Part shown: piece by piece, positions 34,400 through 43,938 of the stretch
How positions within the stretch are numbered: the first letter of the stretch is position 1
How the letters are laid out: each line of letters opens with the position of its first letter
NCBI GenBank assembly: GCA_016713175.1
Contig: JADJPQ010000009.1
Coordinates: forward strand, 1 to 64,000
Length of the DNA: 64,000 nt
Reading direction: 5' to 3'
Source of the DNA: Planctomycetota bacterium
Lineage (GTDB): Bacteria; Planctomycetota; UBA1135; UBA2386
Notes under the pieces: model-generated
The model's input: only the letters and a program-made list of their open reading frames with translations
Database searches by the model: none
Told to the model about the DNA's origin: nothing
Translations under genes and position numbers: made by a program

Positions 34400-35194
34400 A
34401 TGCTGAAGAGTCTCTACACGACGGCCACGGGCATGCGCGCCCAACAGACCATGGTGGACATGATCGCGAACAACATCGCGAACGTGAACACCGCCGGGTT
34501 CAAGAAGTCGCAGGCGAGCTTCGAGGACCTGCTCTACGTGACGCTGCAATCGCCCGGTCTGGCCAAGGGCGCCGGCGACAATCCGGTGCCGATCGGCACG
34601 CAGATCGGTTCGGGCACGCGATTGAACGGCACCACCAAGGTGTTCAGTCCGGGCACGCTGGAGATCACCGACCGCCAGCTCGACGTCGCCATCGACGGCG
34701 AAGGCCTGTTCGCGGTCGTGCTGCCCGACGGCACCACCGGTTACACGCGCGATGGTGCGTTCCACCTGAACGCCGACGGCAAGCTGGTCACCGGCCAGGG
34801 CAACATCCTGATCCCGGAAATCAACGTGCCGTCCGACCTGCTCGAGATCTCGATCGACCCGGAAGGTCGCGTGTCGGGCCGCACCGCCGGCAATCCCGAC
34901 GGCTCGACGCTGTTCGGCCAGATGACGATCCACCGGTTCCTGAACCCGAGCGGCATGCTCGCGGTCGGCGCCAACGTCATGCGCCCGACGGAAGCATCGG
35001 GCCAGCCGATCACTGCGGCCCCCGGGCAGAACGGTCTGGGCACGATCAAGCAGGGCTTCATCGAGCGGTCGAACGTGCAGATCGTCAACGAACTGGTCAA
35101 CCTGATCGTCGCGCAGCGCGCCTACGAGGTGAACAGCCGCGCAATCCAGGCCAGCGACCAGATGCTGTCGACGGCGACCAACATCGCCCGCTGA
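34400..35194 (+). CDS. flgG: Distal rod protein FlgG
   Basis: 264 residues, the standard length. MLKSLYTTATGMRAQQTMVDMIANNIANVNTAGFKKSQASFEDLLY is the classic FlgG N-terminus, VFSPGTLEITDRQLDVAIDGEGLFAVVLPDGTTGYTRDGAF the core, and QGFIERSNVQIVNELVNLIVAQRAYEVNSRAIQASDQML the C-terminus. Forms the distal rod through the peptidoglycan and outer membrane. Six bases after flgF. Confidence 0.97.
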   Translation: MLKSLYTTATGMRAQQTMVDMIANNIANVNTAGFKKSQASFEDLLYVTLQSPGLAKGAGDNPVPIGTQIGSGTRLNGTTKVFSPGTLEITDRQLDVAIDGEGLFAVVLPDGTTGYTRDGAFHLNADGKLVTGQGNILIPEINVPSDLLEISIDPEGRVSGRTAGNPDGSTLFGQMTIHRFLNPSGMLAVGANVMRPTEASGQPITAAPGQNGLGTIKQGFIERSNVQIVNELVNLIVAQRAYEVNSRAIQASDQMLSTATNIAR

Positions 35195-35224
35195 CGCGGA
35201 TTCGTCTCCAGAGGGAAGAACATC

Positions 35225-36217
35225 ATGAACGCTTTGCTCGCAACACTGGCGGTCCTTGGTCTGTTCGGCGGCGAGGATCCGCCGGTCGCGCGCACGGGGC
35301 GACCGGCGCAACCGCCGTTCGAGGTCACGCTAAAGGGCACCGTGATGGTGCGCGGCCTCGACGTGATGATCGGCGAACTCGCCGACATCACGCCCGCTGG
35401 CCGCGACACCCTGGCGATCGGCGCCCTGCGCTTTGGGCCGTCACCGGTCCTCGGCCACACGCGGACGATCACCCGCACCGAGGTGCTGCAGGCGCTGGCG
35501 CTGGCCGGCCACGACCCGGCGAACTTCGCGTTCAAGGGCCACCACGAGACCGTGGTGCAGACGATCGGCACCGACGTGCAGCCGGCCGAGTTCATCGATG
35601 CGGCGACCACGGCGCTGCAGGCGGTGCTGACGCTGGAAGGCGGCGACGTCGAGCACGAGCTCGCCGGTCGCGTGCGCTCGATGCAGGTGCCGCCCGGCCG
35701 CCGCAGCATGGAGCTGCGCGCCCGGGTCAAGGGCGATCGCACCGCGCCAGCGTCGGCCGTCGTCGATGTCGAGGTGCAGGTCGACGGCGAGCGCTACAAG
35801 GTGGTGCCGGTCGGCTTCAAGCTGACCCGCTTCCAGAACGTGCTGAAGACCGTCGGCTCGATCCGCGCCGGCGCGCCGCTCAGCGCCGACAACGTCGAAC
35901 TGACGCGGGAGAGGGTCGCCCAGAGCACCGGCTTCTACCTGACGTCGATGTCGCAGGTCGACGGCATGATCGCACGGCGCAACCTGCAACCGGGCGTGCT
36001 GCTGACGCTGTCCGATTCGGCGCCACCGGCGATCATCAGGAAGGGCGAGATCGTCACGGTCGTGCTGACGCGCGGCCGCGTCAAGGTGACCGTCAAGGCG
36101 CTCGCCAACCACGACGCCGCGCTCGGCGACGTGCTGGCGCTGACCAATCTGCAATCCCGGGCGCAACTCACCGGCGTCGCGCAGGGACCGGGACTCGCCG
36201 TCGTCGCCAGTCGCTGA
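35225..36217 (+). CDS. flgA: Flagellar P-ring assembly chaperone FlgA
   Basis: 330 residues, with an export signal (MNALLATLAVLGLFGG) and an SAF domain followed by a beta-clip region: FKLTRFQNVLKTVGSIRAGAPLSADNVELTRERVAQS, then MIARRNLQPGVLLTLSDSAPPAIIRKGEIVTVVL, the FlgA signature. C-terminal ALGDVLALTNLQSRAQLTGVAQGPGLAVV also fits. It is longer than enteric FlgA (about 220) by an N-terminal beta domain. It assists FlgI polymerisation in the periplasm. GAGGGAAG precedes the start. Confidence 0.9.
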   Translation: MNALLATLAVLGLFGGEDPPVARTGRPAQPPFEVTLKGTVMVRGLDVMIGELADITPAGRDTLAIGALRFGPSPVLGHTRTITRTEVLQALALAGHDPANFAFKGHHETVVQTIGTDVQPAEFIDAATTALQAVLTLEGGDVEHELAGRVRSMQVPPGRRSMELRARVKGDRTAPASAVVDVEVQVDGERYKVVPVGFKLTRFQNVLKTVGSIRAGAPLSADNVELTRERVAQSTGFYLTSMSQVDGMIARRNLQPGVLLTLSDSAPPAIIRKGEIVTVVLTRGRVKVTVKALANHDAALGDVLALTNLQSRAQLTGVAQGPGLAVVASR

Positions 36218-36225
36218 GGAAGACC

Positions 36226-36840
36226 ATGCCACCCACCTGCCAACGCGTCGCCGTCGTCGTCGCCATTGCCGCCGCCGTTTCGGCGCAGAACCCCTACGCC
36301 CGCGCCGGTGCCAACCCCGGCGTGGTCGCCGACCTGAAGGCCCGCAACGTCGGTGACGTGCTGACCATCACCATCCAGGAACAGCACAGCGTCAAGAACG
36401 AGGACAAGGTCGAACGCAAGAACGACACCTCGCTGGCGGCGCGGCTCGAGGCCTATTCGCTGAGCGACAAGACCTTCCAGAGCAACACGCTGCCGCGCAT
36501 CGACGTGCGCAAGGAACAGGACTTCACCGGCGAGGCCAAGCAGACCGGCGGGTCCGACGTTCGCGCCAGCATCGCCGTGATCGTGGTCGACGTGCAGCCG
36601 AACGGCAACCTGGTGATCGCCGGCCAGCGCCAGGTCACCGTCAACGACGAGACCAAGACGCTGAAGATCTCGGGCATCGTCCGATCGCTCGATGTCAGCT
36701 CGGGCAACACCGTCACCTCGGCCCAGGTCGCCGACGCGCGCATCGCGATCGCCGGCGACGGCGCCAACACCCGACAGGTCACGCGCGGTCCGGTCGGCCA
36801 GCTGTTCGACACCCTGATCTGGGCCGCCTGGCCATTCTGA
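36226..36840 (+). CDS. flgH: Flagellar L-ring protein FlgH
   Basis: 204 residues. Signal peptide (VVVAIAAAVSAQ), no clear lipobox cysteine, unlike enteric FlgH, which is lipidated. The core VGDVLTITIQEQHSVKNEDKVERKNDTS and the C-terminal NLVIAGQRQVTVNDETKTLKISGIVRSLDVSSGNTVTSAQVADARI are diagnostic. Forms the L-ring in the outer membrane, so its presence demonstrates an outer membrane. Loss of the lipobox may mean another anchoring mode. Confidence 0.93.
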   Translation: MPPTCQRVAVVVAIAAAVSAQNPYARAGANPGVVADLKARNVGDVLTITIQEQHSVKNEDKVERKNDTSLAARLEAYSLSDKTFQSNTLPRIDVRKEQDFTGEAKQTGGSDVRASIAVIVVDVQPNGNLVIAGQRQVTVNDETKTLKISGIVRSLDVSSGNTVTSAQVADARIAIAGDGANTRQVTRGPVGQLFDTLIWAAWPF

Positions 36841-36848
36841 GGTCATCC

Positions 36849-38045
36849 ATGCATCGCCTCGTGCTGCTCATCCTGACCAACACCGCGCTGCTCGCGCAAC
36901 AGTTCCCCCCGCAACCATCGGCGGCAACCCTGCCACCGGTTACCACGCCGGACCCGATGACGCTGCCGGCGCCGACGCTGCCGACCGCGCGGACGCCGCT
37001 GGAGCCGGAGATCCGTTCGATCACCAAACTGCACAACAGCATGCCGCACTATCTCGTCGGCATCGGCATCGTCGCCGGTCTGGCCGGCACCGGTGCCAGC
37101 GACCGTGGCACCCGGCAGGCGATCATCAACCTGATCCGCCAGCATGGCCTGAACGTCACGCTCGCCGACGTCGTCGCCGGCAGCACGGCGATGGTGTCGA
37201 TCACCTGTTCGTTGCCGCCTTTCGCCAAGGAAGGCATGGCGCTCGACGTCAAGCTGGAGATCCTCGGTGACGCCACGTCGCTGCGAGGTGGTGACCTGCT
37301 GCGGGCCGAACTGAAGGGCGTCGACGGCCAGAACTACGTCGTCGCCCAGGGCCCGGTCATGGTCGCCGGGTTCACCGTCGGCGGCGGCAATGCCTCGGTC
37401 AGCAAGAACCCGCAGGGCACCGGCTGGGTCAACAACGGTGGCCTGGTGATGCACGAGGAGAATTCCTCCTTCTTCAGCGAATCGGGCCACCTCGAACTGC
37501 GCCTGCTCAATCCGTCGTTCTACAACGTGGCTTCGATCGTCAAGGGCATCCGTGGCGCGCTGGGCAATGACGAACTCGCGGTGCGCGCCGTCGACTCCGG
37601 TCTCGTCCGCATCGAGATCCCGAGCGACCGCCGTACGCCCGAGTTCGCCATCGAGCTGCTGAACCGCCTGGGCACCGTCCGGGTCCCGGTCGAGAACCCC
37701 GCCAAGGTGGTGATCGATCAGGCCAGCGGCACGGTGCTGGCCGGCGAAGGCGTGCTGATCAGCCCATGCGTGGTCGGTCTGACCGATCTGATGATCGCGG
37801 TCACCGATGACGACGAGGTCGTACAGCCGCTGCCGTTGGCCGATGGCGACACCGAACGCGTCGGCCGCACGCGCATCGAAGTGCAGACCAACAGCACCGA
37901 ATTGCGGCCCGTCGCCGGCGGCGCCACCGTCGCCGACCTGCTGCAGAACCTGCGTTCGCTCGGCCTGACGCCGGCCCAGCTGATCCTGGTGTTCCAGGCG
38001 CTCGACACCGGTCACTTCCTGCACGCCGAACTGGAGATCCGCTGA
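36849..38045 (+). CDS. flgI: Flagellar P-ring protein FlgI
   Basis: 398 residues. After a signal peptide and a proline/threonine-rich linker comes LVGIGIVAGLAGTGASDRGTRQAIINLIRQHG (about 64-95), then VMVSITCSLPPFAKEGMALDVKLEILGDATSLRGGDLLRAELKGVDGQNYVVAQGPVMVAGF, both conserved in FlgI. C-terminal ATVADLLQNLRSLGLTPAQLILVFQALDTGHFLHAELEI also matches. Forms the P-ring at the peptidoglycan. Its stop overlaps the flgJ start (TGATG). Confidence 0.95.
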   Translation: MHRLVLLILTNTALLAQQFPPQPSAATLPPVTTPDPMTLPAPTLPTARTPLEPEIRSITKLHNSMPHYLVGIGIVAGLAGTGASDRGTRQAIINLIRQHGLNVTLADVVAGSTAMVSITCSLPPFAKEGMALDVKLEILGDATSLRGGDLLRAELKGVDGQNYVVAQGPVMVAGFTVGGGNASVSKNPQGTGWVNNGGLVMHEENSSFFSESGHLELRLLNPSFYNVASIVKGIRGALGNDELAVRAVDSGLVRIEIPSDRRTPEFAIELLNRLGTVRVPVENPAKVVIDQASGTVLAGEGVLISPCVVGLTDLMIAVTDDDEVVQPLPLADGDTERVGRTRIEVQTNSTELRPVAGGATVADLLQNLRSLGLTPAQLILVFQALDTGHFLHAELEIR

Positions 38046-38425
38046 TGGACACGCGTGCGCTCGAGACCGCGAAGATCCACCAGCTGCCGGCCGGCACCCA
38101 GCAGCGCCAGGCGGCGCTCGAGGTCGCCCGGCAGTTCGAGGGCATCTTCGTGCAATCGATGGTGTCGGCCATGCGTGCCAGCGCGCAGGTCACCGGCGAA
38201 GGCGGCGGCATCTTCGGCGATGGCCCGGGCGCCGACACCTACGCCGACTGGTTCGACCAGAACCTGGCGCGCGAACTGAGCACCAAGGGCCGCATCGGCA
38301 TCACCGACACGCTGATGCGGGATTTCGAACGGTTGAAGCAGATCGAACCGGCGCCGCGCCAAGAGCGCACCGCCGGAATGCTGGCCAGGAAGACGCCGGC
38401 GGGAGGGATCGATGTCGCTGCCTGA
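38045..38425 (+). CDS. flgJ: Rod-binding protein FlgJ, short form without muramidase domain
   Basis: 126 residues: ALEVARQFEGIFVQSMVSAMRAS, then FGDGPGADTYADWFDQNLARELSTKGRIGITDTLMRDF, the N-terminal Rod-binding domain. The glucosaminidase half of enteric FlgJ is absent, as in many non-enteric bacteria, so a separate hydrolase must open the peptidoglycan for the rod. Overlaps flgI by one base and flgN by 14. Confidence 0.9.
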   Translation: MDTRALETAKIHQLPAGTQQRQAALEVARQFEGIFVQSMVSAMRASAQVTGEGGGIFGDGPGADTYADWFDQNLARELSTKGRIGITDTLMRDFERLKQIEPAPRQERTAGMLARKTPAGGIDVAA

Positions 38426-38942
38426 ACTCGGCGAGCGCCTGCTGCGCTCGTTCTCGCACACCGCGGCGCTGCTGCAGCAATTGCTGGACGGCATGGTGCA
38501 GCGCCGCACGGCCTGGATCTCGGCCCGGCCGTCGACACTGGCCGAGCCCGTCGATGCGCTGGCGCAACTCGCGCAACAGATCGCCGCCGAGGAGGCCTGC
38601 CGCGGCGACCTGTTGACCGCCATCGCAGCGGCGCTGCCGCCATTGCCCGGCGTGTCTCCGGGCACCCGCCACGTCGATGTCAGTGCGATCGCCGCACACC
38701 TGCCGGCGGCAGCCGCGCTGCGCCTGCAACGCGCCGCGGCGACCGCGACGGCGCGCGCCAAGGAAGTGCGACGCGAGATCGCCTTCGGCGAACGACTGCT
38801 GCGCTTCTCGGCGCGGGCCCAGGATGCATTGCTGCAACGACTGACCGACCAGGTGACGCCGCGCGCCCCGGTCTACGACAAGCTGGCGCGGCAGACGCGC
38901 AGCAGCGGCGGACTCGGTTCCCTGGTCGACGGACGGCTGTGA
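38412..38942 (+). CDS. flgN: FlgN-like flagellar export chaperone
   Basis: 176 residues, almost entirely helical, with heptad-rich LGERLLRSFSHTAALLQQLLDGMVQRRTAW, LAQLAQQIAAEEACRGDLLTAIAAALP and a C-terminal helix with EVRREIAFGERLLRFSARAQDALLQRL. The FlgN family is weakly conserved; location directly before flgK, its known client with flgL, is the strongest evidence. The C-terminus, PVYDKLARQTRSSGG, would be the client-binding tail. Confidence 0.75.
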   Translation: MSLPELGERLLRSFSHTAALLQQLLDGMVQRRTAWISARPSTLAEPVDALAQLAQQIAAEEACRGDLLTAIAAALPPLPGVSPGTRHVDVSAIAAHLPAAAALRLQRAAATATARAKEVRREIAFGERLLRFSARAQDALLQRLTDQVTPRAPVYDKLARQTRSSGGLGSLVDGRL

Positions 38943-38956
38943 AGGAGACTTGAACC

Positions 38957-41317
38957 ATGACCTTCGGATTCGGACTCGGGGCGGGCATGCGGGCGCTGCA
39001 GGCGGCGCAGTTCGCGATGCAGACGGCGGGCAACAACCTCGCCAACGTCAACACCCCTGGCTACTCGCGCCAACGCGTCGAGCTGGCCGCGGCGCTGCCG
39101 TACATGTCAGCCAACGGCTTCCAGATCGGCACCGGCGTCGACGCGCGCCAGATCACGCGTCTGGTCGACGAAGGCCTCGAACGGCGGCTGCGGCTGCAGA
39201 CCGGCATCGTCGCCTCCGCCAGCCTCGACCAGGCGCGCTTCCAGGAGATCGAGGGCATCTTCAACGAACCCGACGGCGGCCTCAGCGAACTGCTCGGCGG
39301 CTACTACGGCTCGATCTCACGGCTGCGTTCCGACCCGGCCGATCGCGCGTTGCGCGGCGGTGTCGCCCAGGCCGGTGATCAGCTCGCGTCGGCGTTCAAT
39401 CTGGTGGCCAACCGCTTCGGCGAATTGCAGGACAGCACGTTCACGGAAGTCCGCGGTCTGGTCCGTCAGGTCAACCAGTTCGCCGATGACGTCGCCGCGC
39501 TGAACGCCCAGATCGTCTCGGCCGAGGCCAACGGCAGCAACGCCAACGACCTGCGCGACATGCGCGAACAACGCATCAAGCAGATCGCCGAGCTGCTGGA
39601 CACGTCGGCCATCGAACGCGCCAGCGGCAGCGTCGACCTGCTGGTCGGTGGCCACCTGCTGGTCGCCGGCGATCGGGTTTCGCCCCTGTCGGTCGGGAAG
39701 GACGGCCAGGATCAGACCCAGGTGCTGATCGGCCGTACCCAGCAGGCGGCGGCGGTCCGTGAAGGCCGCATCGCCGCGCTGCTGCGCCACGAGACCGACG
39801 AGATGCCGTTGCTGCAGGAACGCGTCGACCGGCTGGCGCGCAACCTGATCCTGGAGACCAATCGGCTGCACACGACCGGGATGCCGCGGTCGGGACCGTT
39901 CACCACGCTGGTGTCGACCCATGGCGCCGCCGACGGTGACGGGGACGGTCAACGCGGTGACGAACTGTTGTCGCAGGCGGGGTTCGACTTCCCGGTCGAA
40001 CGCGGCGAACTGTACGTCAACGTCACCGACCAGGAGACCGGTCAGATCACCCGCACGCGCATCGCCATCGATCCCGCGGCGATGACGCTGCAGGACCTGG
40101 CGGACGAACTCGAAGCGATCGAGCACCTCTCCGCCAGCGTCGATCCGACCGGCCGCCTGCGCGTGACCGCGGATGCCGGCCAGGGCTTCGACTTCTCGCC
40201 GCGCGTCGACCCGAACCCGGACAGCCTCCGTTCGTTCGGCGGCAACTATCCGGCGATCGGCAGCAACGCCGCCGGGCCGTTCGACCTGTCGGGCCAGGCG
40301 TTCCCGGTCACCTTCGCGGTGATCACCGGCACCGCCGGCTCGTCGACGACGACCAACGTCACCCTCGACGCCAGCGACTTCAACGATCCGGCCAACGCCA
40401 CCGTCGACGAACTGGTGACCGCCATCAATGCCGATCTTGGTGCGGAAGGCCGCGCCGCCAACGTCGGCGGTCGGCTCGTGCTGCGCTCCGACACCGGCGG
40501 CGCGACGTCGCAACTGACCCTCGCCAACGTCACCGGCACCCCGCTGACTGCACTGGGACTGTCCACCGCGACGACGGTCGGCCAGGACAGCGGCGTCAAC
40601 GTGCAATTGGAAGGACTCTGGAACGGCGACGGCAACGGCCAACTGATCTTCGAGCCGGAGACCGATGGCCGCATCGGCGTGACGCCGAACCTGCGCGTGC
40701 GTGTGCTCGACCAGAACGGCGGTCTGGTGACCACCGTGAACGTCGGCGCCGGCTACACGCCCGGCGGTCCGATCGATCTCGGCAACGGGCTGCGGGTGAA
40801 GTTCGGTGCCGGCGACATCTCGGCGACCGCCGGTCACGTGTTCGCCGCCGATGTGCTCGGCGACAGCGACACCAGCGACGTGCTGGTGGCGCTCGGCATG
40901 AATCCGTTCTTCCTCGGCAGTTCGGCCGCCGACATCGCCGTGAACCCGGATCTGCTGGCCAACCCCGATCGCATCGCCGCGGGACTCGGCGCCGCCGCCA
41001 GCGACGCCGGCAACCTGTTGCGCATGGTCGCGCTGCGCGATCAGAACCTCGACGATCTCGACGCCAACACGATCGAGGACTTCTTCGCCGACGTGGTCGG
41101 CGACGTCGGGTTCGAAACCGCGGCATCGACGACGACACTGCAACGGCAGGGCGACCTGCTGGAGGCGTTGACGGCCGAACGCGATGCGGTGTCGGGGGTC
41201 AACATCGACGAGGAGATGGTCGACCTGGTCCGCTTCCAGCAATCGTACGAGGCGGCGGCGCGCTTCATCGCCACGGTCAAGGACATGACCGACACGTTGA
41301 TCAACCTCGGGAGATAG
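38957..41317 (+). CDS. flgK: Hook-filament junction protein FlgK (HAP1)
   Basis: 786 residues. N-terminal GAGMRALQAAQFAMQTAGNNLANVNTPGYSRQRVEL and C-terminal VNIDEEMVDLVRFQQSYEAAARFIATVKDMTDTLINLG are the FlgK signatures, and VDRLARNLILETNRLHTTGM lies in the conserved D1 part. Enlarged beta domains in the middle (about 330-680) exceed the usual 550-residue length. GGAG lies 9 bases before the ATG. Junction protein between hook and filament outside the cell. Confidence 0.94.
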   Translation: MTFGFGLGAGMRALQAAQFAMQTAGNNLANVNTPGYSRQRVELAAALPYMSANGFQIGTGVDARQITRLVDEGLERRLRLQTGIVASASLDQARFQEIEGIFNEPDGGLSELLGGYYGSISRLRSDPADRALRGGVAQAGDQLASAFNLVANRFGELQDSTFTEVRGLVRQVNQFADDVAALNAQIVSAEANGSNANDLRDMREQRIKQIAELLDTSAIERASGSVDLLVGGHLLVAGDRVSPLSVGKDGQDQTQVLIGRTQQAAAVREGRIAALLRHETDEMPLLQERVDRLARNLILETNRLHTTGMPRSGPFTTLVSTHGAADGDGDGQRGDELLSQAGFDFPVERGELYVNVTDQETGQITRTRIAIDPAAMTLQDLADELEAIEHLSASVDPTGRLRVTADAGQGFDFSPRVDPNPDSLRSFGGNYPAIGSNAAGPFDLSGQAFPVTFAVITGTAGSSTTTNVTLDASDFNDPANATVDELVTAINADLGAEGRAANVGGRLVLRSDTGGATSQLTLANVTGTPLTALGLSTATTVGQDSGVNVQLEGLWNGDGNGQLIFEPETDGRIGVTPNLRVRVLDQNGGLVTTVNVGAGYTPGGPIDLGNGLRVKFGAGDISATAGHVFAADVLGDSDTSDVLVALGMNPFFLGSSAADIAVNPDLLANPDRIAAGLGAAASDAGNLLRMVALRDQNLDDLDANTIEDFFADVVGDVGFETAASTTTLQRQGDLLEALTAERDAVSGVNIDEEMVDLVRFQQSYEAAARFIATVKDMTDTLINLGR

Positions 41318-41319
41318 CC

Positions 41320-42747
41320 ATGAGCCTGCGCATCACCCACGCCCACCTCTACGCCCGGGCGCGCTCGGACATCCAGAGCGGCCTGTTCGCCTACTCGCGC
41401 CTGCAACGCGAAGTCGCCACCGGCCGCCGGATCAACCAGCCTTCCGACGACCCGGCGGCGGCGCTGCGGATCATCCCGCTCAACAACGACCTGCGGAACC
41501 TGCGCCAGCTCGGCGACAACGTCAAGCTGGCGCGCGAGACGCTGAACACCGGCGCCGCGGGGCTCGAGGACGCATCCGGTCTGATGCAGCGCGTCCGCGA
41601 ACTGACCATGCAGGCATCGAACGGCACGGTCTCGGCGGGCGATCGTGGCAGCATCGGCGCCGAAGTCGCGCAGTTGCTGTCGCAACTGGTCGGCATCGCC
41701 AACAGCAAGCGCGGCGACCGCTTCCTGTTCGGCGGCACGCAGAGCGACCGCGCGCCGTTCGAACTGATCACCGACGCCGGCGGCACCCGGGTCCAATACG
41801 CCGGCAACCACGACAACCTGTCGGTCGACGTGGCGCCCGGCGTCAGCACGGCGCTCAACATCCCGGGCGACGCGATCTTCCAGCAACGCGAACGCGGCGC
41901 GACGACGTTCTTCCGCAGCGCCGGCGTCACGGCGACCGGCGCGCTGCCCACCAACCTCGGCGACACCGGCATCGGCTTCGACGAACTGGCGATCACCTTC
42001 GCCGGCCTGCACACCGATGCGCCGGCGACGGTGTCGGCCGGCGGCGGCACGACCAATGCGCTCGGCAGCCTGAGCTACACGTTCACCACGTCGCCGGCGA
42101 CGCTCAGTGTCGGCGGCGGCCCCGCGGTCAACCTCCCGGTCACCGACGGCGCGTTCACCACAGCCGACGGCCGCACGATCTCGCTGACGGTGACCGGAGC
42201 CCCGGCGACGCTGACCGGCACGTTCACCGCCAAGGCCAACCTCAGCCTCGACGGCGGCGCCACCGTCACCGAGGTCAGCGACTTCAGCCAGACCGCGGTG
42301 CTGGTCGCCGACTCGTACTCGGGCACCGGCCTCAACGTCGATGTCCGCACCCTGGCTCGGACCGGTGACGAGCAGGTCAAGTTCGCCGGCACGTTCGATG
42401 CGTTCACGACGTTGATCACGTTGCGCGATCTGCTCGCCAACGACGCCGGCCTGCCCGAGGACGAGGTCCGTGACCGCATCTCGCAGATGCTCGGCGAGGT
42501 CGATTCGGCGCACGACGCCGTGCTCGACGGCGTCCGCGAACTCGGCTTCCGATCGTCGAGCATGGACATGCTCGACAACCGCGTGGAAGGCCTGAAGATC
42601 GCGCGGACCGAGTCGCTGTCGCTGGTGCAGGACACCGACCTGGCGGAATCCATCCTGGCGATGCGACGGCAGGAGATCAGTTACCAGGCCGCGTTGCAGG
42701 TCAGCGCGCGCATCGTGCAGACGAGTCTGCAGGGCTTCCTGAGGTGA
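41320..42747 (+). CDS. flgL: Hook-filament junction protein FlgL (HAP3)
   Basis: 475 residues with flagellin-like ends: FAYSRLQREVATGRRINQPSDDPAAALRI at the N-terminus, MQRVRELTMQASNGTVSAGDRGSIGAEVAQLLSQLVGIANSK after it, and DTDLAESILAMRRQEISYQAALQVSARIVQTSLQGFL at the C-terminus. A beta-rich insert of about 200 residues sits in the middle. It starts 2 bases after flgK. No flagellin gene is in the window. Confidence 0.93.
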   Translation: MSLRITHAHLYARARSDIQSGLFAYSRLQREVATGRRINQPSDDPAAALRIIPLNNDLRNLRQLGDNVKLARETLNTGAAGLEDASGLMQRVRELTMQASNGTVSAGDRGSIGAEVAQLLSQLVGIANSKRGDRFLFGGTQSDRAPFELITDAGGTRVQYAGNHDNLSVDVAPGVSTALNIPGDAIFQQRERGATTFFRSAGVTATGALPTNLGDTGIGFDELAITFAGLHTDAPATVSAGGGTTNALGSLSYTFTTSPATLSVGGGPAVNLPVTDGAFTTADGRTISLTVTGAPATLTGTFTAKANLSLDGGATVTEVSDFSQTAVLVADSYSGTGLNVDVRTLARTGDEQVKFAGTFDAFTTLITLRDLLANDAGLPEDEVRDRISQMLGEVDSAHDAVLDGVRELGFRSSSMDMLDNRVEGLKIARTESLSLVQDTDLAESILAMRRQEISYQAALQVSARIVQTSLQGFLR

Positions 42748-42751
42748 ACGG

Positions 42752-43030
42752 ATGAGCGATCACACCGTGATCTTCCCCGCCACCGCGATCGCCGGTCCAG
42801 GCCCTGCGGCGGCCGCGCCAGGAACCGCCACCACCGGCTCGCCCGAGTTCCGCCGGTTGCTGGACTCGCTCGAGAAGCTGCGCCGACCGGCGGCGGCGGC
42901 GCCGACCAGCGGCACCGACAGCGATGCCGAGCGCCTGCAGCGCGCCCTGCACACCGCCGACGCCGAGTTCTCGGCCGCGATGGATCTGCGACGGCGTCTC
43001 GAAGAGGCCTTCCGGGCGCGCATGCAATGA
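42752..43030 (+). CDS. Small unknown protein of the flagellar operon
   Basis: 92 residues. The first 50 are alanine/proline/glycine-rich and probably disordered. Residues about 58-90 (DAERLQRALHTADAEFSAAMDLRRRLEEAF) form one charged amphipathic helix. It starts 4 bases after flgL and its stop overlaps the next start as ATGA, so it is co-translated. The helix resembles chaperone or FlgM/FliS-like partners, but no family is recognised. Confidence 0.7.
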   Translation: MSDHTVIFPATAIAGPGPAAAAPGTATTGSPEFRRLLDSLEKLRRPAAAAPTSGTDSDAERLQRALHTADAEFSAAMDLRRRLEEAFRARMQ

Positions 43031-43932
43031 CCGCAATGACCGCACCGGCCGGACTACCGCACCTGACGCTGGCCCGGCTGGGCCGTGCCGAGGTGCAGCC
43101 GTACCTGCCGCAGCTGAGCGAATGGCTGCTGCCCGACCAGAGCTACGGCGTGCAGCACACCTGGCCGCAGCTCTATCGCAGCGACGGCGACGGCACGTTC
43201 CTGGTGCTGCGCGATGCCGACCGGTTGGTGGCGCATTGCGCATTCCGGATCGTCACCGTGCGCGGCGAACGGGACACGTTCCCGGCCGCGCTGCTCGGCT
43301 CGGTGGCCACGGCGCCGGACTGCCGCGGCCAAGGACTCGCCGGCCGGCTGCTCGGCGAAACCATCGCGACGGCCCGAACCCAGGGCGCCGCGGCCATCCT
43401 GCTGTGGGCCGAACGCCCCGATCTCTACGCCCGCGCCGGCTTCGCACCTGGTCCGACGGAAACCTGCGCGCTGCTGGCCCGCCGCCCCCACCCCGATCAC
43501 TCCGGCATGCGCTTGGCCACGGTCGACGACCACGCGCAACTGCACGCCTTGCACGCCCTCAAACCATGGCGCGTCGAACGCTCGTTGACGGCGATGTCGG
43601 CGCTGCTGACCACGCCGGGAATGTGGACCTTCGTGCGCGAACGCCAAGGCCGGATCACGGCCTATGCGTGCTGCGGCAAAGGCGCGGACCTGCAGGGCTT
43701 CTGGCACGAGGTCGGTGGCAGCGACACCGAGATCGCCGAACTGCTGATGGCGGCGATGCACGAACTGGAACAGACCGACGCGATGCTGCTGCCGCCGCCG
43801 TACCGTCCGGATCTGCTGGCCGTTCTCGGTCGCCATGTCGTCGAGGTCGCGACGGTGCCGGGACCCATGGTGCTGGTCACCAGCGCGGTCGATCCCGGCC
43901 GGTGCTGGATCGACGGACTCGACTCGGTCTGA
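43027..43932 (+). CDS. GNAT-family N-acetyltransferase
   Basis: 301 residues. Acetyl-CoA-binding motif A is LLGSVATAPDCRGQGLAGRLLGETIA (about 92-117, with the Q/RxxGxG/A element RGQGLAG). ARTQGAAAILLWAERPDLYARAGF is motif B with the typical 'Y.r.GF'. The C-terminal half (about 150-301) is a second, degenerate GNAT-like region, as in Eis-type or two-domain family members. The substrate is unknown. Translational coupling to the flagellar cluster hints at a role in modification of flagellar protein or sugar, but it may be incidental. Confidence 0.85.
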   Translation: MTAMTAPAGLPHLTLARLGRAEVQPYLPQLSEWLLPDQSYGVQHTWPQLYRSDGDGTFLVLRDADRLVAHCAFRIVTVRGERDTFPAALLGSVATAPDCRGQGLAGRLLGETIATARTQGAAAILLWAERPDLYARAGFAPGPTETCALLARRPHPDHSGMRLATVDDHAQLHALHALKPWRVERSLTAMSALLTTPGMWTFVRERQGRITAYACCGKGADLQGFWHEVGGSDTEIAELLMAAMHELEQTDAMLLPPPYRPDLLAVLGRHVVEVATVPGPMVLVTSAVDPGRCWIDGLDSV

Positions 43933-43938
43933 GCGGGC

